DNA of 64,000 nt from positions 62,001-126,000 of the forward strand of contig NZ_JAEQNA010000005.1 of the NCBI RefSeq assembly GCF_016722895.1, given 5' to 3'. The position numbers were made by a program, and so were the translations under genes. Position 1 is the stretch's first letter. Each line of letters begins with the position of its first letter. Positions 41,604-50,680 of the stretch are shown here, in pieces. The DNA comes from Ramlibacter aurantiacus (GTDB lineage: Bacteria > Pseudomonadota > Gammaproteobacteria > Burkholderiales > Burkholderiaceae_C). The notes below the pieces were generated by a model. That model was not told the origin of the DNA. It saw nothing but the letters and a program-made list of their open reading frames with translations, and did no database searches.

Positions 41604-42910
41604 TGCGCGGCTCCTGCGACGGGAATACCCATGACCCCGCGGTAATACTCGTAAAGCGAGCGGATGCACGATTCGGAAATCAGCCCGTTGGACGTGCCGA
41701 CGGTGCCGGAATCGAGCTTGAGGACGTTCACGTCCGTGCTGGAACGGCGCAGTCCTTCCTGGACGAACTTCATGGCTTCGTTGTCCTCCAGGCCCAGGAA
41801 GCCGGCCGGTCCCATCAGGTTCCCCTGGCGCAGCCGGTGGCGGGTCATCTCGGGGGTGTCGTCTTCGTAGCCGAACATCGTCCACTGCATGATCATGCTG
41901 TGCGGGCCGTTCGGGATGATCTGCCGCACGCCCAGCGTGTTCATCTCGCGCTGCACCACCAGGTTGGGCCAGACCGTCATCATGGTCACCGACCAGGGCG
42001 AGTCGAACTCGCGCACGAACTCCAGGAAGCGCTCGTCGCGCAGGCGCAGCTTCTCGTGGAACGAGCGCATCTCGGCCTTGGTCTCGGCCGACACCTTCGC
42101 GTACTTGTCCTCCTCCTTCGCGGATCCCATGTAGGCATGGCGGCCGTGCGCCTTGTCGGCGAGCATGATCGACTTGTTCCCGGCCACCAGCAGGCCGAAC
42201 ACCACGAGGAACGAGTGCAGCAGGGTCGCGTGGTACGGATCCTTGAGGTTCTCGTGGTACATCTTCCAGTTGCACGGAAGCTCGTTGCGGTAGTAGCCGA
42301 GGATCTTCAGCTTCTTGCCCGTGAACGTGACGTCGAACTCGTCGACCATCTCCTGCGTGAGGTACTCCTCCAGCGGCGGCGTCTGGTCCGAATAGGTGGC
42401 GAACACCACCCCGTGGCGCGTGGTCACGCGCAGCTGGCGGGCGCCGTGGTCGGCGTTCTGGAAATCCTTGGGCATGCCGCCCTGCTTGTTGACTCCGCGC
42501 TTGAAGGGCACCCCCTGCAGGTTGCCCTTGAGGTCGTAGGACCACTGGTGGTAGGGGCAGACGAACTCCTTGGCGTTGCCCTGGTTGTTGCGGCAGAACT
42601 CCGCCCCCCGGTGGGCACAGCGGTTCTCGAAGACCGAGATGCTGTGGTCTTCGGCGCGGGCGACCACCACCGGCACCGAGCCGACGTAGCCGCGCTTGTA
42701 GTCACCCGGGTTGGGGATTTCGGCCTCCAGCGCAACGAAGTTCCAGGTGTCGCCGCGGAAGATGCGGTCCATCTCGCGGTCGTACAGGTCCTGGCTGGTA
42801 TAGACCCAGTCGGGGATGGTGTGGAGCGCATCGGCCGGCCAGATGCATTGCTCGAACGGCGGGTTCTTCGCGGCATCGGTCACGCCGATGACGGACTGCG
42901 ATTGGTACAT
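41600..42910 (-). CDS. Rieske non-heme iron oxygenase large (alpha) subunit
   Basis: The 436-residue protein has an N-terminal Rieske domain with CAH and CPYH cluster motifs (ligands in RCAHRGAEFC and FVCPYHQWS). The catalytic domain has the mononuclear-iron region NLKDPYHATLLH carrying the two His ligands. Architecture and size match salicylate/anthranilate-type hydroxylase alpha subunits. With the beta subunit, reductase and ferredoxin encoded alongside, it fits the four-component PicB enzyme that 3-hydroxylates 6-hydroxypicolinate. A benzoate-type substrate cannot be excluded from sequence alone. It lies 26 bp after the reductase gene. Confidence 0.9.
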   Translation of the reverse strand: MYQSQSVIGVTDAAKNPPFEQCIWPADALHTIPDWVYTSQDLYDREMDRIFRGDTWNFVALEAEIPNPGDYKRGYVGSVPVVVARAEDHSISVFENRCAHRGAEFCRNNQGNAKEFVCPYHQWSYDLKGNLQGVPFKRGVNKQGGMPKDFQNADHGARQLRVTTRHGVVFATYSDQTPPLEEYLTQEMVDEFDVTFTGKKLKILGYYRNELPCNWKMYHENLKDPYHATLLHSFLVVFGLLVAGNKSIMLADKAHGRHAYMGSAKEEDKYAKVSAETKAEMRSFHEKLRLRDERFLEFVREFDSPWSVTMMTVWPNLVVQREMNTLGVRQIIPNGPHSMIMQWTMFGYEDDTPEMTRHRLRQGNLMGPAGFLGLEDNEAMKFVQEGLRRSSTDVNVLKLDSGTVGTSNGLISESCIRSLYEYYRGVMGIPVAGAAQ

Positions 42911-42936
42911 GGATGCTCCAGGGAGTCGCGGTGAGG

Positions 42937-44193
42937 TTAAAGGGTGGCCGCGGGCTCGGCAAGCAACTGCTTGGCCCAGGCACGCAGATTGAGGTGGTCC
43001 TGTGCGAACTCGTGCATGGGCACCGGCCGGGCGCGGTCGAACAGCGGCCGCAGGGCGCGCAGCTCACCGCCGGCGTTGAGCGCGACACCCTGCATGGGCA
43101 CGCCGCCCCGATGCCCGATCCACAGGGCCTTGCCGCTGGCGGGGTCGCCTCGGCGCACGTAGTCGAGGCCGGCGGCAGGCAGGCCCAGCATCTGGATGTT
43201 GTGCCGGCCCTGCTCGGTCCAGAACCAGGGAAACGGCGGCACCGGTGGCGCCGAGCCGAGCATGGCGGCAGCCGCGATACGCGCCTGCTCGTTCGCGTTC
43301 TGCCAGGACTCCAGGCGCGTGGGCTGCTGCTGGCCCGGCCTCTGCTGGCTGGCGCAGTCGCCGCAGGCATAGACGTTCGGGTCGCTGGTGCGGCAGGACG
43401 CGTCGACCAGCACGCCTGCTCCGGGCGCGATGGCCAGGCCGGCCTCCCGGGCCAGGGCATCGTTCGGGGACATGCCGACACACACCAGCAGCTCATCGAC
43501 CTCGAGGCGCTCGCCGTCGCCGGTCACCAGCAGCAAAGGCCTGTCGCCCATCGGTTCGACGCGGGTCACCGACGTGCCCAGCCGCAGATGCGCGCCTTCG
43601 CTGCGCAACGTGGCTTCGAGCCAGCCCGATACCTCCGCCGGCAGGAAGCGCGTCAGCAGCGCCGGTGCGCTCTCGATGACCGTCACCACGGCGCCGGCAG
43701 CCAGGGCCGAATGCGCCACCTCGAGCCCGAGGAAGCCGCCACCCAGGATGGCGATGCGGGGTCGTGCCCGCAGCGATGCGCGCAACCGGCGCGCGTCGTC
43801 CACCGTTCGCAGGTAATGGATACGCTCGCCGCCGCACGGCGCCCAGGGCAGCAAGCGGGGCTCGCCGCCGGTCGCCAGCAGGCACTTGTCGTAATCGATG
43901 GTCCGGCCGCCCGCGAGGTGCAGCCGCCGCTGCGCGGGATCCAGTCGCACGGCCTCGATGCCGCTGAGCAGGTCCACGTTGCAGCGCAACCAGTCATCGT
44001 CGGCCAGGACATCCAGGCGGGGCTCCTCGGCCCCGACCAGCACGGCCTTGGACAAGGGCGGTCGCTCGTACGGACGATGCGGCTCGCGCCCCACCATCAC
44101 GATGGCACCGTCATGGCCGCCATCGCGCAAGGCATGCGCCGCCACGGCCGCGGACTGCCCGGCACCCACGATGACGATGCACCCGGTGGTCAC
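42937..44193 (-). CDS. FAD-dependent ferredoxin reductase of the Rieske oxygenase
   Basis: The 418-residue protein is of the glutathione-reductase-like ferredoxin reductase family: an N-terminal FAD motif (IVIVGAGQSAAV), the NAD motif ILGGGFLGLEVA and the second FAD motif VYACGDCAS. It passes electrons from NAD(P)H to the adjacent Rieske ferredoxin. The start is GTG 44193, overlapping the ferredoxin stop (GTGA); a longer in-frame extension lacks homology. It is the second gene of the leftward pic operon. Confidence 0.9.
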   Translation of the reverse strand: MTTGCIVIVGAGQSAAVAAHALRDGGHDGAIVMVGREPHRPYERPPLSKAVLVGAEEPRLDVLADDDWLRCNVDLLSGIEAVRLDPAQRRLHLAGGRTIDYDKCLLATGGEPRLLPWAPCGGERIHYLRTVDDARRLRASLRARPRIAILGGGFLGLEVAHSALAAGAVVTVIESAPALLTRFLPAEVSGWLEATLRSEGAHLRLGTSVTRVEPMGDRPLLLVTGDGERLEVDELLVCVGMSPNDALAREAGLAIAPGAGVLVDASCRTSDPNVYACGDCASQQRPGQQQPTRLESWQNANEQARIAAAAMLGSAPPVPPFPWFWTEQGRHNIQMLGLPAAGLDYVRRGDPASGKALWIGHRGGVPMQGVALNAGGELRALRPLFDRARPVPMHEFAQDHLNLRAWAKQLLAEPAATL

Positions 44194-44507
44194 TGGCTCG
44201 CGGGCGATCGGACGTAGACGTCGTCGCCTTCCTGTTTGACGGCGTGCGTGCGCACATCGACGGTGACCGGCGCGCACATCGCCTTGCCGGTGCGCAGGTC
44301 GAACCGCCCCTGGTGCAGCGGACACTCGATGCAGCCGTCTTCGACGTAGCCATCCGAGAGCAGCGCTTCAGCGTGCGTGCACATGTTGTCCGTGGCGAAG
44401 AACTCGCCGGCGGAGCGATACAGCGCGATGCGGTATCCCGCCACGTTGACCGCCTTGACTTCGTCATCGCCGAGCTCTTGCGCGGACGCAACCCTGATCC
44501 ATTCCAT
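44190..44507 (-). CDS. Rieske-type [2Fe-2S] ferredoxin of the oxygenase system
   Basis: The 105-residue protein has cluster motifs CTHAE and CPLH (CxH and CxxH) in the middle, as in three-component dioxygenase ferredoxins. It carries electrons from the reductase to the oxygenase. It is the first gene of the leftward pic operon. Its promoter (TTGAAC-18 bp-TAATAT) and an operator lie at 44543-44590. A degraded relative with the same N-terminus sits at 828-972. Confidence 0.92.
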   Translation of the reverse strand: MEWIRVASAQELGDDEVKAVNVAGYRIALYRSAGEFFATDNMCTHAEALLSDGYVEDGCIECPLHQGRFDLRTGKAMCAPVTVDVRTHAVKQEGDDVYVRSPASQ

Positions 44508-44542
44508 CGGCTCATCCAGTCGCGGCGTCGCCGCGCAAATAA

Positions 44543-44590
44543 ATTAGTCAGTACACGTCCATATTAGCGCCAGATCGGGCGGACGTTCAA
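44543..44590 (-). promoter_or_regulatory. Promoter and PicR-like operator of the leftward pic operon
   Basis: On the minus strand, TTGAAC (44585-44590), an 18-bp spacer and TAATAT (44561-44566) form a good sigma-70 promoter. Just downstream is GTGTACTGACTAAT (44543-44556), which shares the CTGACTAAT half with the perfect palindrome at 1013. It deviates by one conserved base from TCAG-N4-CTNN. The position at the transcription start suits repression. Confidence 0.65.
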
Positions 44591-44757
44591 GGGGTTATCT
44601 CTGCCCCCCGGGGTTTTTTAGGGCCCGGCGCGGTCCGGTTGCGCAGGCACCAATCCGATGACCGTGGCACCAATAGAGGGACTGCGGATGCACCGACCTT
44701 TGCGGACTTCGGGTTTGTCCTAGCCGAGGGGGACTTCCGGTCGCCGACGGCTCCTTC

Positions 44758-44780
44758 CATAATCGATCAGTACACTGCTC
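44758..44780 (+). promoter_or_regulatory. PicR-type operator and -10-like box for the rightward pic operon
   Basis: CATAAT (44758-44763) is followed at once by GATCAGTACACTGCTC (44765-44780), which contains TCAG-TACA-CTGC and fits TCAG-N4-CTNN exactly. The first gene starts at 44905, so the leader is about 130 nt. No strong -35 box is seen. Together with the site at 44543 this gives two boxes in the divergent region, as described for the pic cluster of Alcaligenes faecalis JQ135. The rest of 44508-44904 holds no gene; it includes a CCCCGGGG-T6 stretch near 44604-44617 of unclear meaning. Confidence 0.65.
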
Positions 44781-44904
44781 AATCGCGCTGCCAGGCACCG
44801 TTTCGACCGGAAGAAAGGTTGGCATCGAAGTTGCGATCGGGGCGGCTTGTGCGGCCGGCGCTTCCAAGCCGGATCACGTTCTTCACCAAGCAAAGGAGCT
44901 TTCA

Positions 44905-46008
44905 ATGCGACGTCGCGGATTCCTGGACAAGATGGCTGTTGCTGGAGGGGTGGGCGTCGCGGCGCTTGCTGCGCCGGCGGTTCATGCACAAGCGCAGACG
45001 ACCGTTCGCTGGCGCATGGCCACGGCCTGGCCGAAGAGCCTGGACAACATGTACGGCTCGGCCGAAAACCTGTGCAAGCGCGTGGGCGAGCTCACCGGCG
45101 GCCGCTTCGAGATCCGGGCGTTTCCCAACGGGGAGATCGTGCCGGCGCCCCAGCTGATGGACGCGGTGAGCAACGGCACGGTGGAATGCAACCACGTGCT
45201 GAGTTCGTTCTTCATCGGCAAGAACAGCGCGGTGGCGTTCGACGCCGGCCTGGCATTCGGCCTGAACGCCCGCCAGCACAACGCCTGGCTCTACAGCGGC
45301 GGCGGCATGGAGCACCTGCGCAAGCTCTACAAGAAGTACAACATCGTCAACTTCCAGGTCGGCAACGTCGGCGTGCAGATGGGCGGCTTCTTCCGCAAGG
45401 AGATCAAGTCGGTGAAGGACCTGCAGGGCCTGAAGATGCGCATCGGCGGCATCGGCGGCATGGTCCTGGCGAAGCTCGGCGCCCAGCCGCAGCAGATCCC
45501 GCCCGGCGACATCTACCCCGCGCTGGAGAAAGGTGCACTCGACGCCGCCGAGTGGATCGGCCCCTACGATGACCAGAAGCTCGGCCTGAACAAGGTGGCG
45601 CCCTACTACTACGCCCCCGGCTGGTGGGAAGGCAGCGCCTCGGTGTCCAGCCACGTGAACGAAACCGCCTGGAACGCGTTGCCGCCGGAGTTCAAGGCCG
45701 CGTTCGAGACCGCGGCCAACGAGCAGAGCATGCTGATGCTGGCCCGCTACGACGCCACCAACCCCGCCGCCCTTCGCCAGCTGATCGCCAGCGGCGCGAA
45801 GGTGTCGTACTTCCCGCGCGACGTGATGGACGCGGCTTACAAGGCCTCGCAGCAGCTGTGGGTCGAGTTGAGCGAGAAGAACCCCGACTTCGCAGCGATC
45901 TACAAGGACTGGAAGGCTTTCCAGGCCCAGCAGGTCAGCTGGTTCCGCGTGGCCGAGACGGCCCTCGACGGCTACACCTTCAACGCCGTCCAGGCCGGCA
46001 ACCGGTAA
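44905..46008 (+). CDS. TRAP transporter substrate-binding protein (DctP family)
   Basis: The 367-residue periplasmic receptor has a twin-arginine-like signal (RRRGFLDK, hydrophobic core, end near VHAQA), suggesting Tat export. The DctP fold shows WRMATAWP, a ligand-Arg region GLKMRIGG and EWIGPYDD. AAAGGAG precedes the ATG. It works with the DctQ and DctM subunits encoded at 50681 and 51316, separated from it by the molybdenum hydroxylase genes. The likely cargo is picolinate (inference from position in the pic operon, as picT1). Confidence 0.9.
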   Translation: MRRRGFLDKMAVAGGVGVAALAAPAVHAQAQTTVRWRMATAWPKSLDNMYGSAENLCKRVGELTGGRFEIRAFPNGEIVPAPQLMDAVSNGTVECNHVLSSFFIGKNSAVAFDAGLAFGLNARQHNAWLYSGGGMEHLRKLYKKYNIVNFQVGNVGVQMGGFFRKEIKSVKDLQGLKMRIGGIGGMVLAKLGAQPQQIPPGDIYPALEKGALDAAEWIGPYDDQKLGLNKVAPYYYAPGWWEGSASVSSHVNETAWNALPPEFKAAFETAANEQSMLMLARYDATNPAALRQLIASGAKVSYFPRDVMDAAYKASQQLWVELSEKNPDFAAIYKDWKAFQAQQVSWFRVAETALDGYTFNAVQAGNR

Positions 46009-46030
46009 CGCCAACGAGGCAGGCAGAAGC

Positions 46031-48412
46031 ATGGATCAGGCTGAAACCCCGGCACGGCTGCTGAAGCCGGAGGGCATCGGGGCCCGGGTGCCGCGCAAGG
46101 AAGACGCGCGGCACCTGGCCGGAAAGGGAAACTTCGTCGGCGACATGGTGATGCCGGGCCTGCAGGAAGTCGCCTTCCTGCGCAGCCCGTTGGCGCATGC
46201 GCGCATCACCGGTGTCGAGATTCCCGAGGAACTCGCCGCACGTGTGTTCGTGCGCCAGATGATGGGCGACGCGGCCGACATCCTAGCGCCGTCCTCCCTG
46301 CCCACCTACCAGACCTCGGCGCAACCGCCGCTCGCGAGCGACAAGGTGCGCTTCGTCGGCGAGGCGGTCGCCATGGCCTTCGCGCCCACGCGGGCCATCG
46401 CCGAAGACCTGCTGGAGCAGGTCCAGGTGTCCTTCGACGAGTTGCCGGTCTTCCACGACTCATGGTCGGCCCTGGCGGCTCAAGGCGAGCTCCTTCACCC
46501 GGGGTGGAAAGACAACCTGTTCATGACCTTGCGGGCCGATCGCGACTTCGACCAGCTGGCCGCGCAGGCCGAGGTCCGGGTGACGCGCACGATCGAGCTC
46601 TCGCGCCAGTGCATGGTGCCGATGGAAGGCAAGGCCGTGATGGCCTACTGGGACTTCCAGGCGAACCAGCTGGTCGTCGTCAGCGCCACGCAGGTACCCC
46701 ACCTGCTGCGCGCCGGCATCGCCCAGCACCTGGGAATGGGCGAGGAGAGCGTCCGCGTCGTCTCGCCCGACGTCGGCGGCGCCTTCGGCTACAAGTGCGT
46801 CATGCACCCCGAGGAGCTGTGCATCGCGTGGCTGGCCAAGACCTACAAGCGCCCGTTCCGCTACCTGGAAGATCGGCGCGAGCACCTGATCGTCGGCGCC
46901 AACACGCGCCAGCACCACTACCAGCTCACCGCCTACGCCGATCGCACCGGCAAGCTGCTGGCGCTGGACGCCGTGATCACCATCGACGGCGGCGCGTATT
47001 CGTGCTGGCCTTTCAACATCGGGCTCGAGCCGGGGCAGGCGGTGGGCAACCTGCCCGGTCCGTACGCGTTCCGCGGCTATCGCTGCGAGACGCGCTGCGT
47101 CGGCACCAACAAGCCCGGCTTCATGCCCTACCGGGGCGTCGCGCGAACCGGTGTGTGCTTCGCCATGGAACTGCTGATGGACGCACTCGCCCGCGAGGTC
47201 GGCCGGGAGCCCTGGCAGGTCCGCCTGGACAACCTGGTGCAGGGTGAGCAGATGCCCTACGTCAACGTCGTCAACAAGCATTTCGACAGCGGCGACTTCC
47301 CGGCCAGCCTCAAGCGGGCGGTCCAGATGATCGGCCTGGAGGCCGTGCGCGAGCGCCAGGCCCGCGGCGAGCCCGACGGCCGGCGCATCGGCGTCGGCAC
47401 CGCCACCTATACCGAGCAGTCGGCCCACGGCACGTCGGTGTTCGCCACCTGGGGGCTGCCGGTCGTGCCCGGCTACGACCAGGCCATGGTCAAGCTCACC
47501 GCCGACGGCGGGCTGGAGGTCCGCGTCGGCGTGCACTCGCACGGACAAGGCATGGAGACCAGCTTCGCGCAGATCGCGCACGACGTGCTGGGCGTGCCCG
47601 TGAACCGCATCCGCGTGATCCACGGCGACACGGGCCAGACACCGTTCTCCACGGGCACCTACGCATCGCGTGCCACGGTCATGTCGGGCGGCGCGATCGC
47701 GGTGGCCTGCAAGGAGCTGCTGCCCCGCGTGCAGGCCATCGCGGCCCACCTGATGGGCGTGGAGCCGCAGGCCGTCGCACTGCTTGAAGGACGCGCCTGG
47801 GCCGGCGAGAAGTCGGTGGCCTTGTCCGACGTCGGGCGCGCCTGGTACCTCACCCCCCAGGAGCTGCCGGACAACGTCAACCTCGGCGGACTCGAGGTGT
47901 CGCGGGCCTACAAGCCCAAGGTCGATACCGGCGCCTTCACCTATGCGAGCCAGGCGGCGGTGGTCGCGGTCGATACCGAGACCGGCGAAGTCGAGATCCT
48001 CGACTACGTGGTGGTCGAGGACTGCGGCACCATCGTCAACCCCATGATCGTCGAGGGCCAGACCATCGGCGGCATCGCGCAGGGCATCGGCACCGCGATG
48101 TACGAAGAGACGCCTTACGACGAACAGGGCCAGCCCCTGGCCTCCACGCTGGCCGACTACATCCTGCCGGGTGCCACGGAGGTACCGCGCATCCGCATCG
48201 AGCATTTCGAGACGCCCTCGCCCAACACCGAGTTCGGCGCCAAGGGCATGGGGGAAGGCGGCGCCATCGCCCCGCCGGCCGTGATCTTCAACGCGGTGAA
48301 CGACGCGCTTCGCGGCACCGGTGCCGCCGAGGTGCTCCTCACGCCACTGACGCCGCGGCGCCTGCTCAAGGCGCTGGAGAGTGCCACCTCGCCAGAGGAA
48401 GTCGCCAAGTGA
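46031..48412 (+). CDS. Molybdenum hydroxylase large subunit (xanthine-dehydrogenase family; PicA component)
   Basis: The 793-residue molybdopterin-binding subunit has VGGAFGYK, MPYRGVARTG, GQGMETSFAQI and the catalytic Glu742 in KGMGEGG. These enzymes insert water-derived oxygen next to the ring nitrogen of N-heterocycles. With the FAD and [2Fe-2S] subunits encoded next, it fits picolinate dehydrogenase, which gives 6-hydroxypicolinate, the first pathway step. Nicotinate-type substrates are the main alternative. Its end overlaps the FAD-subunit start (GTGA). Confidence 0.9.
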   Translation: MDQAETPARLLKPEGIGARVPRKEDARHLAGKGNFVGDMVMPGLQEVAFLRSPLAHARITGVEIPEELAARVFVRQMMGDAADILAPSSLPTYQTSAQPPLASDKVRFVGEAVAMAFAPTRAIAEDLLEQVQVSFDELPVFHDSWSALAAQGELLHPGWKDNLFMTLRADRDFDQLAAQAEVRVTRTIELSRQCMVPMEGKAVMAYWDFQANQLVVVSATQVPHLLRAGIAQHLGMGEESVRVVSPDVGGAFGYKCVMHPEELCIAWLAKTYKRPFRYLEDRREHLIVGANTRQHHYQLTAYADRTGKLLALDAVITIDGGAYSCWPFNIGLEPGQAVGNLPGPYAFRGYRCETRCVGTNKPGFMPYRGVARTGVCFAMELLMDALAREVGREPWQVRLDNLVQGEQMPYVNVVNKHFDSGDFPASLKRAVQMIGLEAVRERQARGEPDGRRIGVGTATYTEQSAHGTSVFATWGLPVVPGYDQAMVKLTADGGLEVRVGVHSHGQGMETSFAQIAHDVLGVPVNRIRVIHGDTGQTPFSTGTYASRATVMSGGAIAVACKELLPRVQAIAAHLMGVEPQAVALLEGRAWAGEKSVALSDVGRAWYLTPQELPDNVNLGGLEVSRAYKPKVDTGAFTYASQAAVVAVDTETGEVEILDYVVVEDCGTIVNPMIVEGQTIGGIAQGIGTAMYEETPYDEQGQPLASTLADYILPGATEVPRIRIEHFETPSPNTEFGAKGMGEGGAIAPPAVIFNAVNDALRGTGAAEVLLTPLTPRRLLKALESATSPEEVAK

Positions 48413-49269
48413 AGGCTGCAAGCTTCGGATACATGAGCGTCCTGGAACTGGACGAGGCGCTGCAGGCGCTGGCGCGCGGCGAGGGGGCGGCCAAGGCCAT
48501 GAGCGGCGGACAGTCGCTGGGCCCCATGCTGAACCTGCGCCTTGCGCGGCCGCAGCAGGTGATCGACATCGCGGGCCTGCCGATGCTGCGGCAGGTCAAG
48601 GCCGGGCCGGACGACATCGAGATCGGCGCCGGCGTCACGCATTCCGAGATCGAGGACGGACGGCACGCGCCCCTGGTCGGCCATCCCATGCAGGGGGTGG
48701 CGGCCGGGATCGCGTACCGCGCCGTGCGCAATCGCGGCACCGTCGGCGGCAGCCTGGCCCACGCCGACCCGGCGGCCGACTGGGTGGTGGTGCTGCCCGC
48801 GCTCGGCGCCCGCATCAAGCTGCGCTCGCCACGCGGGGAACGCACGGTGGAGGCTGCCGGGTTCATGCTCGGCGCCTACACCACGGTGCTCGAGCCCGAC
48901 GAGCTCGTCACCGCCGTGGTCGTGCCGCGTCACTCGCCCACCACCCGCTGGGGTTACCACAAGCTGTGCCGCAAGCCGGGTGAGTTCGCCGAGGCCAGCG
49001 CGGCCATCTACCTCGACGAGGCCGCGAGTGCCTCGCGCATCGTGCTCGGTGCAGTGGACGGCCCGCCGCTGCTGCTAAACCAGCTTGCCACGGCCGTGGC
49101 CCGCGATGGCGCCTCGGCGGCCTCGCGTCCGCAGCTGCGCGCGGCGGTCGCCGCCGCGCTGCCCGATCGCGACCCCATCGACCTCAAGATGTTCACGGCG
49201 TGCCTGGAGCGCGCGCTGGAGCAGGCGGGCGTGATCGCCCGCGCACAAGCCACCGGAGCCCCGAGTTGA
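48409..49269 (+). CDS. Molybdenum hydroxylase FAD-binding (medium) subunit
   Basis: The 286-residue CoxM/XdhB-type subunit has the FAD motifs MSGGQSLGPML near residue 27-37 and TVGGSLAHADPAAD near 108-121. It relays electrons between the iron-sulfur subunit and the external acceptor. The GTG start overlaps the large-subunit stop (GTGA); the end overlaps the next start as TTGA. It is part of the proposed PicA complex. Confidence 0.92.
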   Translation: MKAASFGYMSVLELDEALQALARGEGAAKAMSGGQSLGPMLNLRLARPQQVIDIAGLPMLRQVKAGPDDIEIGAGVTHSEIEDGRHAPLVGHPMQGVAAGIAYRAVRNRGTVGGSLAHADPAADWVVVLPALGARIKLRSPRGERTVEAAGFMLGAYTTVLEPDELVTAVVVPRHSPTTRWGYHKLCRKPGEFAEASAAIYLDEAASASRIVLGAVDGPPLLLNQLATAVARDGASAASRPQLRAAVAAALPDRDPIDLKMFTACLERALEQAGVIARAQATGAPS

Positions 49270-50537
49270 ATACTGTCCGCCTGCACGTCAACGGCCGCGA
49301 GATCAGCGCCGAAGCGGAGCCGAGAACCCACCTGGGCGACTTCCTGCGCGACGAGCTGCGCCTGACCGGCACGCACCTGGGTTGCGAACATGGGGTGTGC
49401 GGCGCCTGCACGGTCCTCATCGACGGCCAGCCGGTTCGCTCCTGCATCACGTTCGCCGTCGCCTGCGAGGGCCGCGACGTCACCACCGTCGAGGGCTATG
49501 ACGACGACCGGCTGATGCAGTTGCTGCGCGCGGCCTTCACGCGCCACCATGCCCTGCAGTGCGGCTTCTGCACCCCCGGCATGCTCGCCACCGCGCGCGA
49601 CATCGTGCTGCGCCTGCCGCAGGCCGACGAGGCGCGCGTGCGGCTGGAGCTGGCCGGCAACCTGTGCCGCTGCACCGGCTACCAGGGCATCGTGAACGCC
49701 GTGCTCGACGTCCTGCAGCAGCAGCGCGACGAGCCGGACGCCGAGGTGCTTCGGCTGCGCGAGAACCTCCGATCGGCCCCCGAGGCGGGTCCACGCCCCC
49801 GCGTGGTGGCCCGGGCCGAGGCGGCCGACGCCGTCGCTTCGGCGCAGGTCCAGGCGCCGTCGGCGTCCGTCGGCATCCCGGTCACCACGTCCGCCATCGG
49901 CGCTGCGCACCAGATGGTCGGCCAGGCCCCGGCCAGCGCTCCCGCGGCCTCTCCAAGCGCGGGCGCGAGTGCGGGCGCGAAGCCCAAGGGCAACCAGATC
50001 GAGGCCGCCTTCGACGTGCCGTTCCCGCTGGACGACGTGTGGCGTTTCATGGGCGACCTGCCCGCCGTCGCCTCGTGCCTGCCGGGTGCGTCGATCGAAT
50101 CGCAGGAAGGCGACAAGGTGAAGGGGCGCATCGCGGTCAAGTTCGGCCCGATGGCCGCGGCCTTCGCCGGGGCGGCCCGCCTCGAACGCAACGATGCGAC
50201 CAAGGAGGCCGTCCTGCGGGGGGCGGGACAGGACACGCTCAGCCAGTCACGCGCCCAGGGCGACATCGCCTACCGCCTCGAAGGCATCTCGGCCGACAAC
50301 ACCCGCGTCCACGTGGACATGGTGTATTCGCTGCAAGGTCCGCTGGCGCAGTTCTCCCGCTCGGGGCTGGTGAAGGATTTCGTCCGCCGCATGGTGGCCG
50401 ACTTCGGCCGGCAAGTGACGGTGCGGATGCGCGGCGGCGACGGCGCCACCGAACCGCCGCGACCGATTCCGATGGCGCGCATGGTCTGGGAGCTGCTGTG
50501 GGGGCGGCTGCGGTCCCTGTTCGGCGCCCGCCGCTAG
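49266..50537 (+). CDS. Molybdenum hydroxylase [2Fe-2S] subunit fused to a CoxG/SRPBCC domain
   Basis: The 423-residue fusion has an N-terminal part (about 1-165) with two cluster sites: GCEHGVCGACTVLIDG with a later Cys, and CGFCTPGM plus NLCRCTGY. A low-complexity Ala/Ser/Gly linker (about 195-240) leads to a CoxG-like SRPBCC domain (about 240-400; FDVPFPLDDVWRFMGDLP, CLPGASI, KVKGRIAVKFGP). CoxG domains are normally separate and are linked to membrane association or maturation of carbon-monoxide-dehydrogenase-type enzymes. The start is TTG 49266, overlapping the previous stop. The fusion may tether the complex at the membrane near the TRAP importer (inference). Confidence 0.9.
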   Translation: MNTVRLHVNGREISAEAEPRTHLGDFLRDELRLTGTHLGCEHGVCGACTVLIDGQPVRSCITFAVACEGRDVTTVEGYDDDRLMQLLRAAFTRHHALQCGFCTPGMLATARDIVLRLPQADEARVRLELAGNLCRCTGYQGIVNAVLDVLQQQRDEPDAEVLRLRENLRSAPEAGPRPRVVARAEAADAVASAQVQAPSASVGIPVTTSAIGAAHQMVGQAPASAPAASPSAGASAGAKPKGNQIEAAFDVPFPLDDVWRFMGDLPAVASCLPGASIESQEGDKVKGRIAVKFGPMAAAFAGAARLERNDATKEAVLRGAGQDTLSQSRAQGDIAYRLEGISADNTRVHVDMVYSLQGPLAQFSRSGLVKDFVRRMVADFGRQVTVRMRGGDGATEPPRPIPMARMVWELLWGRLRSLFGARR

Positions 50538-50680
50538 CGCCCTGCCTTCGAGCCGACACCCGTGCCGCCCCCTGCCCGATCCTTCGGCACATGCCCGCCC
50601 GGGTGGGCAAGGAGCGGGGGGACCGCCCTTCCTGCGCACGCCTTCAGCCACGACCGTCCAGCCCAGCTGCCAGATCGACG

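Noticed and set aside
44604-44617. CCCCGGGG followed by six T residues in the pic divergent region
   Set aside because: The palindrome has no loop, so it cannot form a normal terminator hairpin; there is no gene end next to it.
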